A stretch of 21,993 nucleotides of DNA, taken from positions 1 to 21,993 of the forward strand of contig DASWIP010000079.1 in assembly GCA_036397635.1 (NCBI GenBank), read 5' to 3'. The position numbers and the translations under genes were made by a program. The stretch is from DASWIP01 sp036397635 (GTDB lineage Bacteria > Actinomycetota > AC-67). The notes under the pieces were generated by a model that saw only the letters and a list, made by a program, of their open reading frames with translations, had not been told where the DNA came from and did no database searches. Of this stretch, positions 7,253 through 14,900 are shown one piece after another; position 1 is the first letter of the stretch, and each line of letters begins with the position of its first letter.

Positions 7253-8617
7253 GACGCGCGCCTCGTGACTGTGGACGGGCGCACCTGCAGCAGCAGCGTG
7301 ACCCACCGCAGCGTCGCTCCCCGTGCAGCCGAGCGCGCGCATATCATCCGATGTCGCGCGCTCGGATGATCCCGGCATCGTGAGGAAGCATTTCGACAGG
7401 TAGTAGAACGACAGCCGGTCGGCGACGGGCATCCCGTCGATCGCGTACGGCACGTTGCCGCCGTAGACGTCGGCCGATGTCGCGGCCAGCACCGGATCGT
7501 AGAAGCCTTGGCTTAAGTTGTGGCCATCGGCACCGCCGTCGAACACCGAAGCTGTGAGCCGCGCGTACGCGTCTGCGGCCGTCCCTGGGTCGTCGATGCC
7601 CTTGAGGTATCGATCGAACCACGCGATCGTGTAGTGCATCGTGACGAGCTCCGCGTAGCGGTTGCCGGACAGCTCGCTCGGCACGAAGTCCAGATGGAGC
7701 GCCGCGCGCAACCCGATCTGCATGGTGTCCACTCCCGCGGTGCGCACGCGCTGGAAGTCCTCGCTCTTGTTCCCGGGCCCGTCGGGATCCGGTTGCGTCT
7801 CGTAACGCGTGGGCTGGCAGACCGGGACTTGCTGGCAGTTGTAGTCGGCGAACAGGAACAGCGCCGGGTTGCGGATCACAAGGTCCTCGGGCATCCGGCC
7901 GGACTGCGCCCGATCCCACGACACGAGCGCCGTGATCCGCTCGTCCTGCTGCCCGAGTGAGCTCGCGATCACGCCACCGGCCGAATGCCCGGCGATGCCG
8001 ATGCGAGCGGCGTCGAGCTCCTCTCGGAACGGGTTCTCCGCCGAGACGAGCCAGTCCAGGACGGTGACGGCTTCGTCTCTGGTCGGCGAGATGCCGGCCG
8101 AATCGAACGCGACGACCATGTAGCCGTTCTCCGCGAGCGGCTGTGAGGACCACCAATGCAGCTCCTTGTGGCTGGCGCCACCGTGTACTACGACGACGGC
8201 TGGATAGGGCGGCTCGAACGTCCGCAGTCCGTCGGACATGCTCGAGCAGCTCCCCGCCGCGCACGGGCGGTAGACCTCGGCGTCGAGTCCCTCGATCGTC
8301 ACCGCATCGAAGCGGAAGCGGATGCCGTCATGACGCGACGGTTCGCGATAGGCGTCGTAGGGAGCGCCGGGGAGGGGCAGCGCCCCGGCCGGGTGCATCG
8401 GTTGATCCAAGTGACGCTGCTCGGCGCAGAACATGTTCGCGGCGTCGCGCGCGTCCCACTCGGAGGTCCCGGGCTCGGCCTCGGGCGCCGGTCCCGCGCA
8501 ATCGATCGGGACGGGATAATCGATCGGATCCACCGCGGCGGACCCGATCGCGCCCGGGGCGGAACTCAGCGCGACCGCGGCGAGTGTCATAGACACGAGC
8601 AGTCGTCCGTTCCTCAT
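7241..8617 (-). CDS. Secreted alpha/beta-hydrolase, paralogue 1
   Basis: A 458-residue protein with a signal peptide at about 1-27 (MRNGRLLVSMTLAAVALSSA). The fold is shown by V-V-V-V-H-G-G (141-147, oxyanion region), the nucleophile elbow G-H-S-A-G (210-214, Ser212), a likely acid at Asp258 in L-F-L-F-A-D, and a likely His308 in L-H-L-D-F. W-F-D-R-Y-L-K-G (333-340) is typical of dienelactone-hydrolase/PAF-acetylhydrolase-like esterases. Several Cys residues in the N-terminal extension fit an exported, disulfide-bonded enzyme. It shares the order and wording of key segments (A-E-V-Y-R-P-C-A-x-G, F-E-P-P-Y-P) with the next gene upstream, so the two are tandem duplicates. ATG 8617 is chosen for the signal peptide and the GAGAGGA site eight bases upstream. 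Substrate unknown; an ester or acyl-lipid is likely. Confidence 0.8.
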   Translation of the reverse strand: MRNGRLLVSMTLAAVALSSAPGAIGSAAVDPIDYPVPIDCAGPAPEAEPGTSEWDARDAANMFCAEQRHLDQPMHPAGALPLPGAPYDAYREPSRHDGIRFRFDAVTIEGLDAEVYRPCAAGSCSSMSDGLRTFEPPYPAVVVVHGGASHKELHWWSSQPLAENGYMVVAFDSAGISPTRDEAVTVLDWLVSAENPFREELDAARIGIAGHSAGGVIASSLGQQDERITALVSWDRAQSGRMPEDLVIRNPALFLFADYNCQQVPVCQPTRYETQPDPDGPGNKSEDFQRVRTAGVDTMQIGLRAALHLDFVPSELSGNRYAELVTMHYTIAWFDRYLKGIDDPGTAADAYARLTASVFDGGADGHNLSQGFYDPVLAATSADVYGGNVPYAIDGMPVADRLSFYYLSKCFLTMPGSSERATSDDMRALGCTGSDAAVGHAAAAGAPVHSHEARVTLT

Positions 8618-8633
8618 CGCGTGCGTCCTCTCG

Positions 8634-8672
8634 GTGTTGTGTGCCCCGGCCTGCGGCCGGGGCACACAACAC
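8634..8672 (-). terminator. Perfect 18-bp hairpin between the two hydrolase genes (terminator or intercistronic element)
   Basis: Arms GTGTTGTGTGCCCCGGCC (8634-8651) and its exact complement (8655-8672) flank a 3-base loop. It starts 10 bases after the stop of the upstream hydrolase and ends 16 bases before the start of the downstream one, touching its ribosome-binding site. There is no T-tract. It could terminate the first gene, protect its mRNA 3' end, or set the expression ratio of the two paralogues. Confidence 0.65.
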
Positions 8673-8682
8673 GATCACGGTT

Positions 8683-10170
8683 CTAGCTCTCGGGGCAGCC
8701 GATGAAGCGCATGTCCCCATCCGGGCCTGTATCCGCGCGCCGCGCGGCCGGCGAGCCCGGTGTGCCGTCGCTCCCGTTGACGTAGTCGGGGACCGACACC
8801 GAGCAGTAGTGGTAGAAGTACGGCGAGAATCGGTCCCGCGTCTCCAACCCCTCGACGGTGACCGGCACGTTGCCGCCGAACAGCGGGTCGCCCGAGGTCA
8901 CAGCCAGCTCGGGATCCCAGAACCCCAGGCTGATGTTGTGGACGTCGGCCGAGTCGTCGAAGAGCCGGGCGGTCAGGCGCTCGAACGCGTCGTTCGCGAT
9001 GTCCTGGCGGAACGCTCGCTCGGCTGCTTCGTCGCGGTCGTCGTAGGTGATGACGTCGCCGTTCCCATCGAAGGCGAGCTTGCCGCGTAGGTGTCGGTCG
9101 AGCCACCCGAGGTTGTAGTAGTTGATGAGCAGCTCGGCGTAGCGGTTGCCGGCGAGCCCGACGCCGTACCCGTTCCAGTCGGTGTGCACGGTTGCGCGCG
9201 CCGTGAAGTGGAACACGTCCATGCCACGGGCCTTGTGCTCGCTGTACGTCGTCAGGCCGCGAGCTCTGTCCTCGGGATACTCGGTCCTGGCCGCGGGCGT
9301 GGCGAAACCGCCGTCTGTGCGCTGGTACATGATCGGTGCGCAAGGACGTAGCTCGCTGGTCTCAGTATCGACCGTGCAGTTGTTGTCCGAGACGGAGTCG
9401 CCGGCGTCCCAGGCGATGATGGCGTGCACCCGGGGATCGTTCTGGTAGCTGAGAGACACGCCGCCGCCTTGCGAGTGGCCGGTGAACGCGACGCGATCCA
9501 GATCGGCTTCCTGCCCGAAGGCGCCGGAGGCTTCCGAGGCGAGCCAGTTCAGCACGTCGTCGCCGTTCTCGGTGCGCTGAACATTCGGGGCCGAGCCGAC
9601 GATGTGGGTTCCGTTGACGGCGATCGCCATGTAGCCGTGCTCGGCGAAGACCTGCGCGTTGAATCGGTGATGCGACTTCTGCGCGATGAACCCGTGGAAG
9701 ACGAGCACGACAGGGTAGGGCGGCTGGAACGTCTGCAGCCCCTCGGGCATGCCCGCACAGGTTCCTTCGGCGCATGGACGGTAGACCTCCAGCGACGGCA
9801 CGTCCGGCACGTCGAGCTGGGTGAAGCTGTCGAACCGGAACCGCACATCGTCGTGGCGGATGGGCTGGCGGTACATGTCCTCGCCGTACAGCGCGGTGCC
9901 GACGTTCCGCATGGGGTTGTAGCGGGCATCGTGGTCGCGCTGGTCGGTACACGCGACGTGTTGGGCATCGCGCTCGTCCCATTCCGGGGTGCCCGGCGCC
10001 GGGTCGCCCTCGGGGTCGCGCGTGCCGTCCTCGAGGATCGGGTTGAACGGGTCGCTCGTGCACTCGTAGCCGGGATAGATCTCCCAGGTGGAGATCGGCT
10101 CGGCCGATGCGCCCGTCATCGGCAACGCCAGGGCCGCGAGCAGCAACGCGGCCGTCCATCGTTTGATCAT
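8683..10170 (-). CDS. Secreted alpha/beta-hydrolase, paralogue 2
   Basis: A 495-residue protein with a signal peptide at about 1-23 (MIKRWTAALLLAALALPMTG). It carries V-V-L-V-F-H-G (154-160) before the oxyanion region and a nucleophile elbow G-H-S-Q-G-G (231-236, Ser233). His329 in T-V-H-T-D-W is the probable catalytic His; the acid is less clear (Asp286 is a candidate). C-T-S-D near 37-40 and other Cys pairs match an exported protein. It is clearly homologous to the downstream gene but longer, mainly by an insert of about 30 residues at 367-395 (G-N-G-D-V-I-T-Y-D-D-R-D...). GGAGGGGGAGG lies immediately before ATG 10170 and decides the start. The gene is divergent from the PucR-type regulator, the usual layout for a regulator and its target. 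The substrate cannot be told. Confidence 0.8.
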   Translation of the reverse strand: MIKRWTAALLLAALALPMTGASAEPISTWEIYPGYECTSDPFNPILEDGTRDPEGDPAPGTPEWDERDAQHVACTDQRDHDARYNPMRNVGTALYGEDMYRQPIRHDDVRFRFDSFTQLDVPDVPSLEVYRPCAEGTCAGMPEGLQTFQPPYPVVLVFHGFIAQKSHHRFNAQVFAEHGYMAIAVNGTHIVGSAPNVQRTENGDDVLNWLASEASGAFGQEADLDRVAFTGHSQGGGVSLSYQNDPRVHAIIAWDAGDSVSDNNCTVDTETSELRPCAPIMYQRTDGGFATPAARTEYPEDRARGLTTYSEHKARGMDVFHFTARATVHTDWNGYGVGLAGNRYAELLINYYNLGWLDRHLRGKLAFDGNGDVITYDDRDEAAERAFRQDIANDAFERLTARLFDDSADVHNISLGFWDPELAVTSGDPLFGGNVPVTVEGLETRDRFSPYFYHYCSVSVPDYVNGSDGTPGSPAARRADTGPDGDMRFIGCPES

Positions 10171-10312
10171 GTGCCTCCCCCTCCGTGATCGCGCGCGTAC
10201 GGTCCTTGGGACCTGGGGTGATTGGTTCGACCACAACCGGGCCTCATCCTGGCGACGATTCCACCATTTTCGGGCCGGTCATTCGCCGAAACGGCGAAGC
10301 GGCGAGCAGGGT
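10171..10312. promoter_or_regulatory. Divergent control region between hydrolase and PucR-type regulator
   Basis: The 142 bases contain two inverted repeats: GGTCC-TTG-GGACC (10201-10213) and TTCGCCG-AAA-CGGCGAA (10282-10298). The second ends 14 bases before the regulator start and could be an autoregulatory operator or an mRNA hairpin near its ribosome-binding site. A weak TACGGT box is at 10198-10203 on plus. No full promoter is evident on either strand. Confidence 0.4.
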
Positions 10313-11596
10313 ATGGCTGAGGTTCCGTCGAACGCACAGGGCATGGCTGCCGTCGAGCACCGGCGTCGCGACGTCTGGGACGCCGTTCCGCCTCCCGGCT
10401 GGGAGCCGGTCGCCGACGTCTGTCGAGCGATGTTCCTCGATCGGGAGACGATCACCGAGCACATCAACGATCAGATCAGACGTGAGATCGAGGAGTTCCA
10501 CGAGGGTGCGAGCGTGATCTCCCGGTCCGACATCGCGTGGTCGACGGGAGGCGGCGTCGCGAACTTCCTGCGCGGGGTCGCCGAGTGCCGGCCGGCGAAG
10601 GAGGAGAACCGCGAGTTCCAGCGGCTCGTCGGCAGGCGGAGCGCGATGAGGGGGCTTCCGCTCCAGCCGCTGATCACCGCCTATCAGGTTGGTTTCAGGG
10701 AATTGTGGTCGATGCTCGCCCGGCGAGGCAGCGGCGGGCCTGCGTCGGCGCTGCTGCTCGAGCGCGGATCGATCGTCTGGGAACGCCTGGTCGAGACCAC
10801 CACGGCTGTGGCGGAGGGGTACAAGCAGGAGACCGCCCGCCGCGCGGCGTTCGAGTCGACCGCCACGGCGCATTTCCTCGAGGCGCTCGGGCAAGATCCC
10901 GGCGCCGAGGAAGCTGGGGTGCTGGCCCGGGAACTCGGCTTCGATCCCGATGGGATGTTCCAGGTGGTCGCCCTGGGTGGCCCGATCATCGTGAGCGATA
11001 TCGCGCGATCCCTGGCGACCGCCATCCAGTCTGCGGGTGCGATGGCGTCCTCGACGCAGCGAGGCCGCACCGCCGTCGTGGTGTCACAGAACGCGGACGG
11101 CGGGATGCTCGACGACGCGCTCGGCAAGGTTCCGCCGACGACGGCGGTCGCGGTCGGGGGGCGAGGCAAGGGATTGCCCGGCGCGTGGCTGAGCTTCCTG
11201 GAGGCCGAGCGCGCGCTCGAGCTGGCGATCGCGCGGCACGATCTTTGCCGCTTCGACGACGAATGGCTGCTCGCGACCTTGATGCCTCACCGGGCGTCGC
11301 TCGAACGGATCCTGGCACCGGGGCTGGCCACCGCCGGGTCCAAGAAGCACCTCGCGGAGGCCGTGCGCGCCTTCGGGCGGTCCGGGTTCTCGGTCGCCGA
11401 GAGCGCGCGTACGCTGGCGCTTTCCCCCAACAGCCTGCGCTACCGGCTCACGAGGTGGCGCGCGCTCACCGGCTGGGACCCCTGGACGTTCGACGGCCTG
11501 AGCCGCTCGCTCCTTGCGCTCGAGATGGCCGAGCTGCTCCGGCAACAGCGGGCCCGGGTGATCGAGAGCCAGCCCGCGGCCGACCGCCCCAGGTAA
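10313..11596 (+). CDS. PucR/CdaR-family transcriptional regulator
   Basis: A 427-residue protein. The N-terminal 30-180 is an all-helical sensor region resembling RsbR N-terminal or PucR-type sensor domains. The middle (about 210-310) has the alternating strand/helix pattern of the degenerate GGDEF-like CdaR domain. The C-terminal 345-405 is a PucR-type helix-turn-helix: F-S-V-A-E-S-A-R-T-L-A-L-S-P-N-S-L-R-Y-R at 359-378, followed by L-T-R-W-R-A-L-T-G. Known family: such regulators control purine, amino acid, phenylacetate or polyketide genes, usually activated by a small molecule. The start at 10313 is chosen for the weak GAGCAGGG site; ATG 10343 is an alternative. It lies divergent to the hydrolases and upstream of the halogenase-like operon, so either may be its target. 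The effector is unknown. Confidence 0.85.
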   Translation: MAEVPSNAQGMAAVEHRRRDVWDAVPPPGWEPVADVCRAMFLDRETITEHINDQIRREIEEFHEGASVISRSDIAWSTGGGVANFLRGVAECRPAKEENREFQRLVGRRSAMRGLPLQPLITAYQVGFRELWSMLARRGSGGPASALLLERGSIVWERLVETTTAVAEGYKQETARRAAFESTATAHFLEALGQDPGAEEAGVLARELGFDPDGMFQVVALGGPIIVSDIARSLATAIQSAGAMASSTQRGRTAVVVSQNADGGMLDDALGKVPPTTAVAVGGRGKGLPGAWLSFLEAERALELAIARHDLCRFDDEWLLATLMPHRASLERILAPGLATAGSKKHLAEAVRAFGRSGFSVAESARTLALSPNSLRYRLTRWRALTGWDPWTFDGLSRSLLALEMAELLRQQRARVIESQPAADRPR

Positions 11597-11610
11597 GTCC
11601 TGCCACGGCC

Positions 11611-11658
11611 TTGACGTTATGCAGGTTCCCTACCTAATATAGGTAGGAAACCTGCATA
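11611..11658 (+). promoter_or_regulatory. Sigma70-type promoter embedded in a 41-bp near-perfect palindrome (promoter/operator)
   Basis: TTGACG (11611-11616) and TAATAT (11635-11640) are separated by 18 bases, a near-consensus promoter that stands out in this GC-rich DNA. The -10 box is at the centre of an inverted repeat. The 18-base arms are ATGCAGGTTCCCTACCTA (11619-11636) and the complementary 11640-11657, with one mismatch, spacer ATA, and one further paired base on each side. A dimeric protein bound here would cover the -10 box and spacer and block transcription of the halogenase-like operon. The same palindrome could fold as a hairpin and help end the PucR transcript, whose stop is 21 bases upstream. 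Confidence 0.7.
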
Positions 11659-11693
11659 TCTCGGTTTCTTCGCCTCCGGCGATCTTGGTCCTT

Positions 11694-11700
11694 GGGGGGA
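11694..11700 (+). promoter_or_regulatory. Ribosome-binding site deciding a GTG start
   Basis: GGGGGGA ends six bases before GTG 11707. The alternative TTG at 11692 would overlap this site, so GTG is the better start. The first residues are then MSEQHLDADAIVIGGGPAG, with the FAD-binding strand beginning near residue 9, the usual distance for this family. Confidence 0.6.
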
Positions 11701-11706
11701 CGACCC

Positions 11707-13134
11707 GTGTCCGAGCAGCATCTCGACGCAGACGCCATCGTGATCGGTGGAGGCCCGGCGGGCAGCGCGATCGCCACGCTGCTGGCCATGGACGGCCACA
11801 AGGTCATCGTCCTGGAGAAGGACGTCCATCCGCGTGATCACGTGGGGGAGTCCCTCACGCCGTCAACCAACCTGGTGTTCGACCGGCTCGGGTTCCTGGA
11901 CAAGATGGACGACGCGGGCTTCATCCAAAAGCCCGGCACCGCGTGGAACGCGCCGCGGTCGACGCCGTGGAAGTTCATCGAGATCTGGCTCTACGAGTAT
12001 CCGATCCCGGACGCGCCGCGGCCCTACACGTTCAACGTCGAGCGCGACGCATTCGACGCGATGATGCTCCGCCACGCGCACGAGGCCGGCGCGAAGGTGC
12101 TCGAAGGCGTCAACGTCACCCGCGTGCTGTTCGAGAACGATCGTGCCGTGGGCGTCCGCGCCGGCGTCGCCGACGGCTGGGAGCGAGATCTGCGCGCGCG
12201 CGTCGTGATCGACGCATCGGGCCGGCGCAGCCTGATCGCGCGGCAGTTGAACATGCGCCACAAGGACACGAACTTCAATCAGTTCTGCATCTACTCGTGG
12301 TTCCGCGGCGTGAAGGAGCCGCCCGAGCGGCTGCGCGGTTTCACCCTGTTCTATTTCATCGGCCTGAACCAGGCCTGGTCCTGGCAGATCCCGCTGCGGG
12401 ACGGGAAGGCGTCGATGGGCGTGGTCGTGGACAAGGAGGACTTCCAGAAGTCGGGGAAGAGCCACGAGGAGTTCTTCATGAGCCTGGTCGCGCGGAACCG
12501 CACGTTCACCGACGCGATGCACGATGCCGAGCGGATCCGCGACTTCTGGATCGAGGCGGACTACTCCTACAAGATCGATCGCTTCGCGGGGCCCGGGTGG
12601 ATCCTGGTCGGCGACGCGCTGCGCTTCGTCGACCCGATCTTCTCCTCCGGTGTGGACGTCGCGTTGTTCTCGGCGCTCTTCGCCTACGAAAGCATCACCG
12701 AGGCGTGGCGGACCGGGCGTGAGGCCGACGTGTTCGAGCGTTACCAGGATCGGGTCGAAACCGGCGTCGACGTCTGGTACGACCTGATCTCGACGTTCTA
12801 TAGCCTTCAGAACCTGGTCAGTCGCTACGCGATCCACCCCAGATGGCGGGAGCAGATCGTCCGGACGCTGCAAGGCAATCCGTACATCCCAGAGACCCAG
12901 GAGCGCGCGCGCGGGCTGCTGGCGAAGATGCACGAATCCTATGAGTACGTGAAGGCCAACCCGAACAGCCTTCTCCGCCCGTGGCAGATGACACCCGAGA
13001 GGGCGATCTCATGCCCGGCGTGCCTCGGCGTCGCCGACTTCCAGCCTGAGCATGATCGGTTCCTGTGCCGCAAGTGCGGCGCGAGCACGCCATCGTCGGG
13101 CCTGTCGAAGCTCGCGGCCGGCGGCGTTCCCTGA
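11707..13134 (+). CDS. Flavin-dependent halogenase-like FAD oxidoreductase with C-terminal zinc ribbon
   Basis: A 475-residue protein. The FAD-binding Rossmann motif is I-V-I-G-G-G-P-A-G-S (11-20), with the second FAD motif G-D-A-L-R-F-V-D-P (302-310). The W-x-W-x-I-P signature of flavin-dependent halogenases is present as W-S-W-Q-I-P (224-229), and F-V-D-P-I-F-S-S-G (307-315) matches the F-x-x-P-x-x-S-x-G pattern I recall from that group. G-F-I-Q-K-P-G (71-77) places Lys75 where phenolic-type halogenases carry their catalytic Lys. G-E-S-L-T-P (48-53) also fits. The last 45 residues add C-P-A-C (436-439) and C-R-K-C (454-457), a four-Cys zinc ribbon that is unusual for this family. Alternatives are a geranylgeranyl-reductase-like or other class A monooxygenase. 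It needs a reduced-flavin partner, not seen here. It is followed 11 bases later by an MFS transporter. Confidence 0.68.
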   Translation: MSEQHLDADAIVIGGGPAGSAIATLLAMDGHKVIVLEKDVHPRDHVGESLTPSTNLVFDRLGFLDKMDDAGFIQKPGTAWNAPRSTPWKFIEIWLYEYPIPDAPRPYTFNVERDAFDAMMLRHAHEAGAKVLEGVNVTRVLFENDRAVGVRAGVADGWERDLRARVVIDASGRRSLIARQLNMRHKDTNFNQFCIYSWFRGVKEPPERLRGFTLFYFIGLNQAWSWQIPLRDGKASMGVVVDKEDFQKSGKSHEEFFMSLVARNRTFTDAMHDAERIRDFWIEADYSYKIDRFAGPGWILVGDALRFVDPIFSSGVDVALFSALFAYESITEAWRTGREADVFERYQDRVETGVDVWYDLISTFYSLQNLVSRYAIHPRWREQIVRTLQGNPYIPETQERARGLLAKMHESYEYVKANPNSLLRPWQMTPERAISCPACLGVADFQPEHDRFLCRKCGASTPSSGLSKLAAGGVP

Positions 13135-13145
13135 GCGGTGCGCGC

Positions 13146-14804
13146 ATGAGTGTCGAGACTCGAAGCCGGGTACGGGTCAAGGTCGGGATCGAATTCCATC
13201 ATCCCCTCGCGTTCTGGGTGGGCACGACGCTGATCTCTGCCGGTGTCTGTCTTCACCTCCCCGACTTCTTCATGATGCGGGACATGGGCTACATGATGGC
13301 CGGCATGCCCATGTCCCCGAGCATGGAAGCCGGGATGGCGGCGATCATCTGCGGGATAGGACTCGCGGCGTACGGTTTGATCCCGCGTCGAGATGCCATC
13401 GCGAAGGTGGACCAGGGCGGGAGGAAGTACCACCTGCGAGCGATGGACGACGCGCGGCTCACCGGTGCGCACTGGGGCTTGCTGTTCGTGCTGGGTGTGG
13501 CGCTGATCGTGGATGTGATGAAGCCCGCGACGCTGGGCTTCGTCGTTCCCGGGATGCGCGAGGAATACGGCCTATCCACCCAGCAAGCGCTGCTCCTCCC
13601 GCTGTTCGCCCTCACGGGAACGACCATCGGGTCGTTCCTGTGGGGGATGGTGGCGGATCGGGTCGGTCGCAGGGCGGCGATCATGTTCGCGTCTTTGATC
13701 TTCATCGGAACCGCCATCTGCGGCTTCATGCCCTCGTTCGGCTGGAACCTGCTGATGTGCTTCGTGATGGGCCTGTCCGCCGGCGGGATGCTGCCGATCG
13801 TCTACGCCCTGATGGCCGAATCAGTCCCGGCGCACGATCGCGGATGGCTCGTGGTGCTTCACGGCGGCATGGGAACCGTCGGGGGGTTCCTGGCGGCGAG
13901 CGGGCTGGCGATGCTGCTCGAGCCGCATTTCGGTTGGCGGATCCTGTGGTTGGCGGGCTTGCCGACCGGCTTGCTGGTGCTGTTCCTCAATAGGTGGATC
14001 CCGGAGTCGCCTCGGTTCCTGCTCGAGCGTGGCCGCATCGATGACGCGCGCGCCGTCATGGCACGCTACGGCGTCGAGATCGAGGAAGACACCGCGGGGG
14101 CAACCGCCGAGCATGATGTGATGCCCGTCCAGAGCGCCGCAGGTCACTGGTCGGGACTCACACGGCTCTTCCGAGGTCCGCTGGCTTCCCATTCGATCGT
14201 GGTCGGGCTCTACGGGCTCGCCTGGGGTTTGGTGAACTGGGGCTTCTTGACCATGGTCCCGACGATCCTTCGGGACAAGGGGATCGCCTCCGGCAGCGTC
14301 AGCAGCGAGCTGTTCCTCGCGGCGCTTATCGCGGTGCCGGGGACGGTCGCCGTCGCCTATCTGTACGGCCGGTGGAGCAGCAAGCGCTCGATGATCGGCT
14401 ACGCGCTCGCGACGGCCGTGACGCTGCTGGCCTTCGCCTTCGTGAATCCGGGAGCCGGCGATGAGACGACATTGAAGGTGCTGATGGTCGCGCTGCTCGT
14501 CACCAGTGGTGGGGTGATCTCGATGCTCTCGCCCTACACGGCCGAGGTGTACCCGACGGAGTTGCGCGGCACGGGCAGCGGACTGGCGGCCGGAGCCAGC
14601 AAGATGGGCGGCATCATCGGCCCGCAGGCAGCGGGCTTGATCCTGGGGATCTCGACCGGTTTCGCCGGCGTGGCCACCATGATGGCCGTTCCGAGCATCG
14701 TGGCGGCCGTGGCGCTGGTGGTCAAAGGCGTGGAGACCAAGGGAAGAGGCCTCGAGGAGATCGAGGCGCAGCATCTGCTCGCCGTCCCCGATCCCGTCGC
14801 GTAA
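13146..14804 (+). CDS. MFS transporter (sugar/organic acid porter type) with Met-rich N-terminal two-helix extension
   Basis: A 552-residue membrane protein. The MFS core begins near residue 105, with D-R-V-G-R-R (171-176) as motif A, P-E-S-P-R-F (286-291) after TM6 and Y-P-T-E-L-R-G-T near the end, all features of the sugar/metabolite porter branch. Before the core there are two extra hydrophobic segments (about 20-38 and 62-80), joined by a loop with nine Met in residues 43-64 (M-M-R-D-M-G-Y-M-M-A-G-M-P-M...) and H-H at 18-19. Met-rich loops of this kind bind Cu(I) or Ag(I) in other proteins, so a metal or redox role is possible but unproven. The start at ATG 13146 is 11 bases after the halogenase-like stop, indicating one operon. 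It may import the substrate or export the product of that enzyme. Confidence 0.85.
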   Translation: MSVETRSRVRVKVGIEFHHPLAFWVGTTLISAGVCLHLPDFFMMRDMGYMMAGMPMSPSMEAGMAAIICGIGLAAYGLIPRRDAIAKVDQGGRKYHLRAMDDARLTGAHWGLLFVLGVALIVDVMKPATLGFVVPGMREEYGLSTQQALLLPLFALTGTTIGSFLWGMVADRVGRRAAIMFASLIFIGTAICGFMPSFGWNLLMCFVMGLSAGGMLPIVYALMAESVPAHDRGWLVVLHGGMGTVGGFLAASGLAMLLEPHFGWRILWLAGLPTGLLVLFLNRWIPESPRFLLERGRIDDARAVMARYGVEIEEDTAGATAEHDVMPVQSAAGHWSGLTRLFRGPLASHSIVVGLYGLAWGLVNWGFLTMVPTILRDKGIASGSVSSELFLAALIAVPGTVAVAYLYGRWSSKRSMIGYALATAVTLLAFAFVNPGAGDETTLKVLMVALLVTSGGVISMLSPYTAEVYPTELRGTGSGLAAGASKMGGIIGPQAAGLILGISTGFAGVATMMAVPSIVAAVALVVKGVETKGRGLEEIEAQHLLAVPDPVA

Positions 14805-14900
14805 ACGATCCCGGTGCCGTCGTGGGAGACCCAGGGAAGCCGCCTGCGCCTTCTCGGCATCGCCAGCAGGAAGCGGCGTGAGCTGCTCGAACCATCGGCC
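14805..14900. other. Short gap before the ceramidase-like genes
   Basis: These 96 bases have no recognisable ORF, terminator hairpin or promoter. The start codon at 14901 has no clear Shine-Dalgarno sequence. The downstream frame is open through the gap from GTG 14814, but residues encoded there do not look like a signal peptide. Read-through from the MFS gene is possible. Confidence 0.4.

Noticed and set aside
12939..13472. 177-codon minus-strand frame at the halogenase/MFS junction
   Set aside because: No motif or start signal, and it overlaps two convincing plus-strand genes in an operon.
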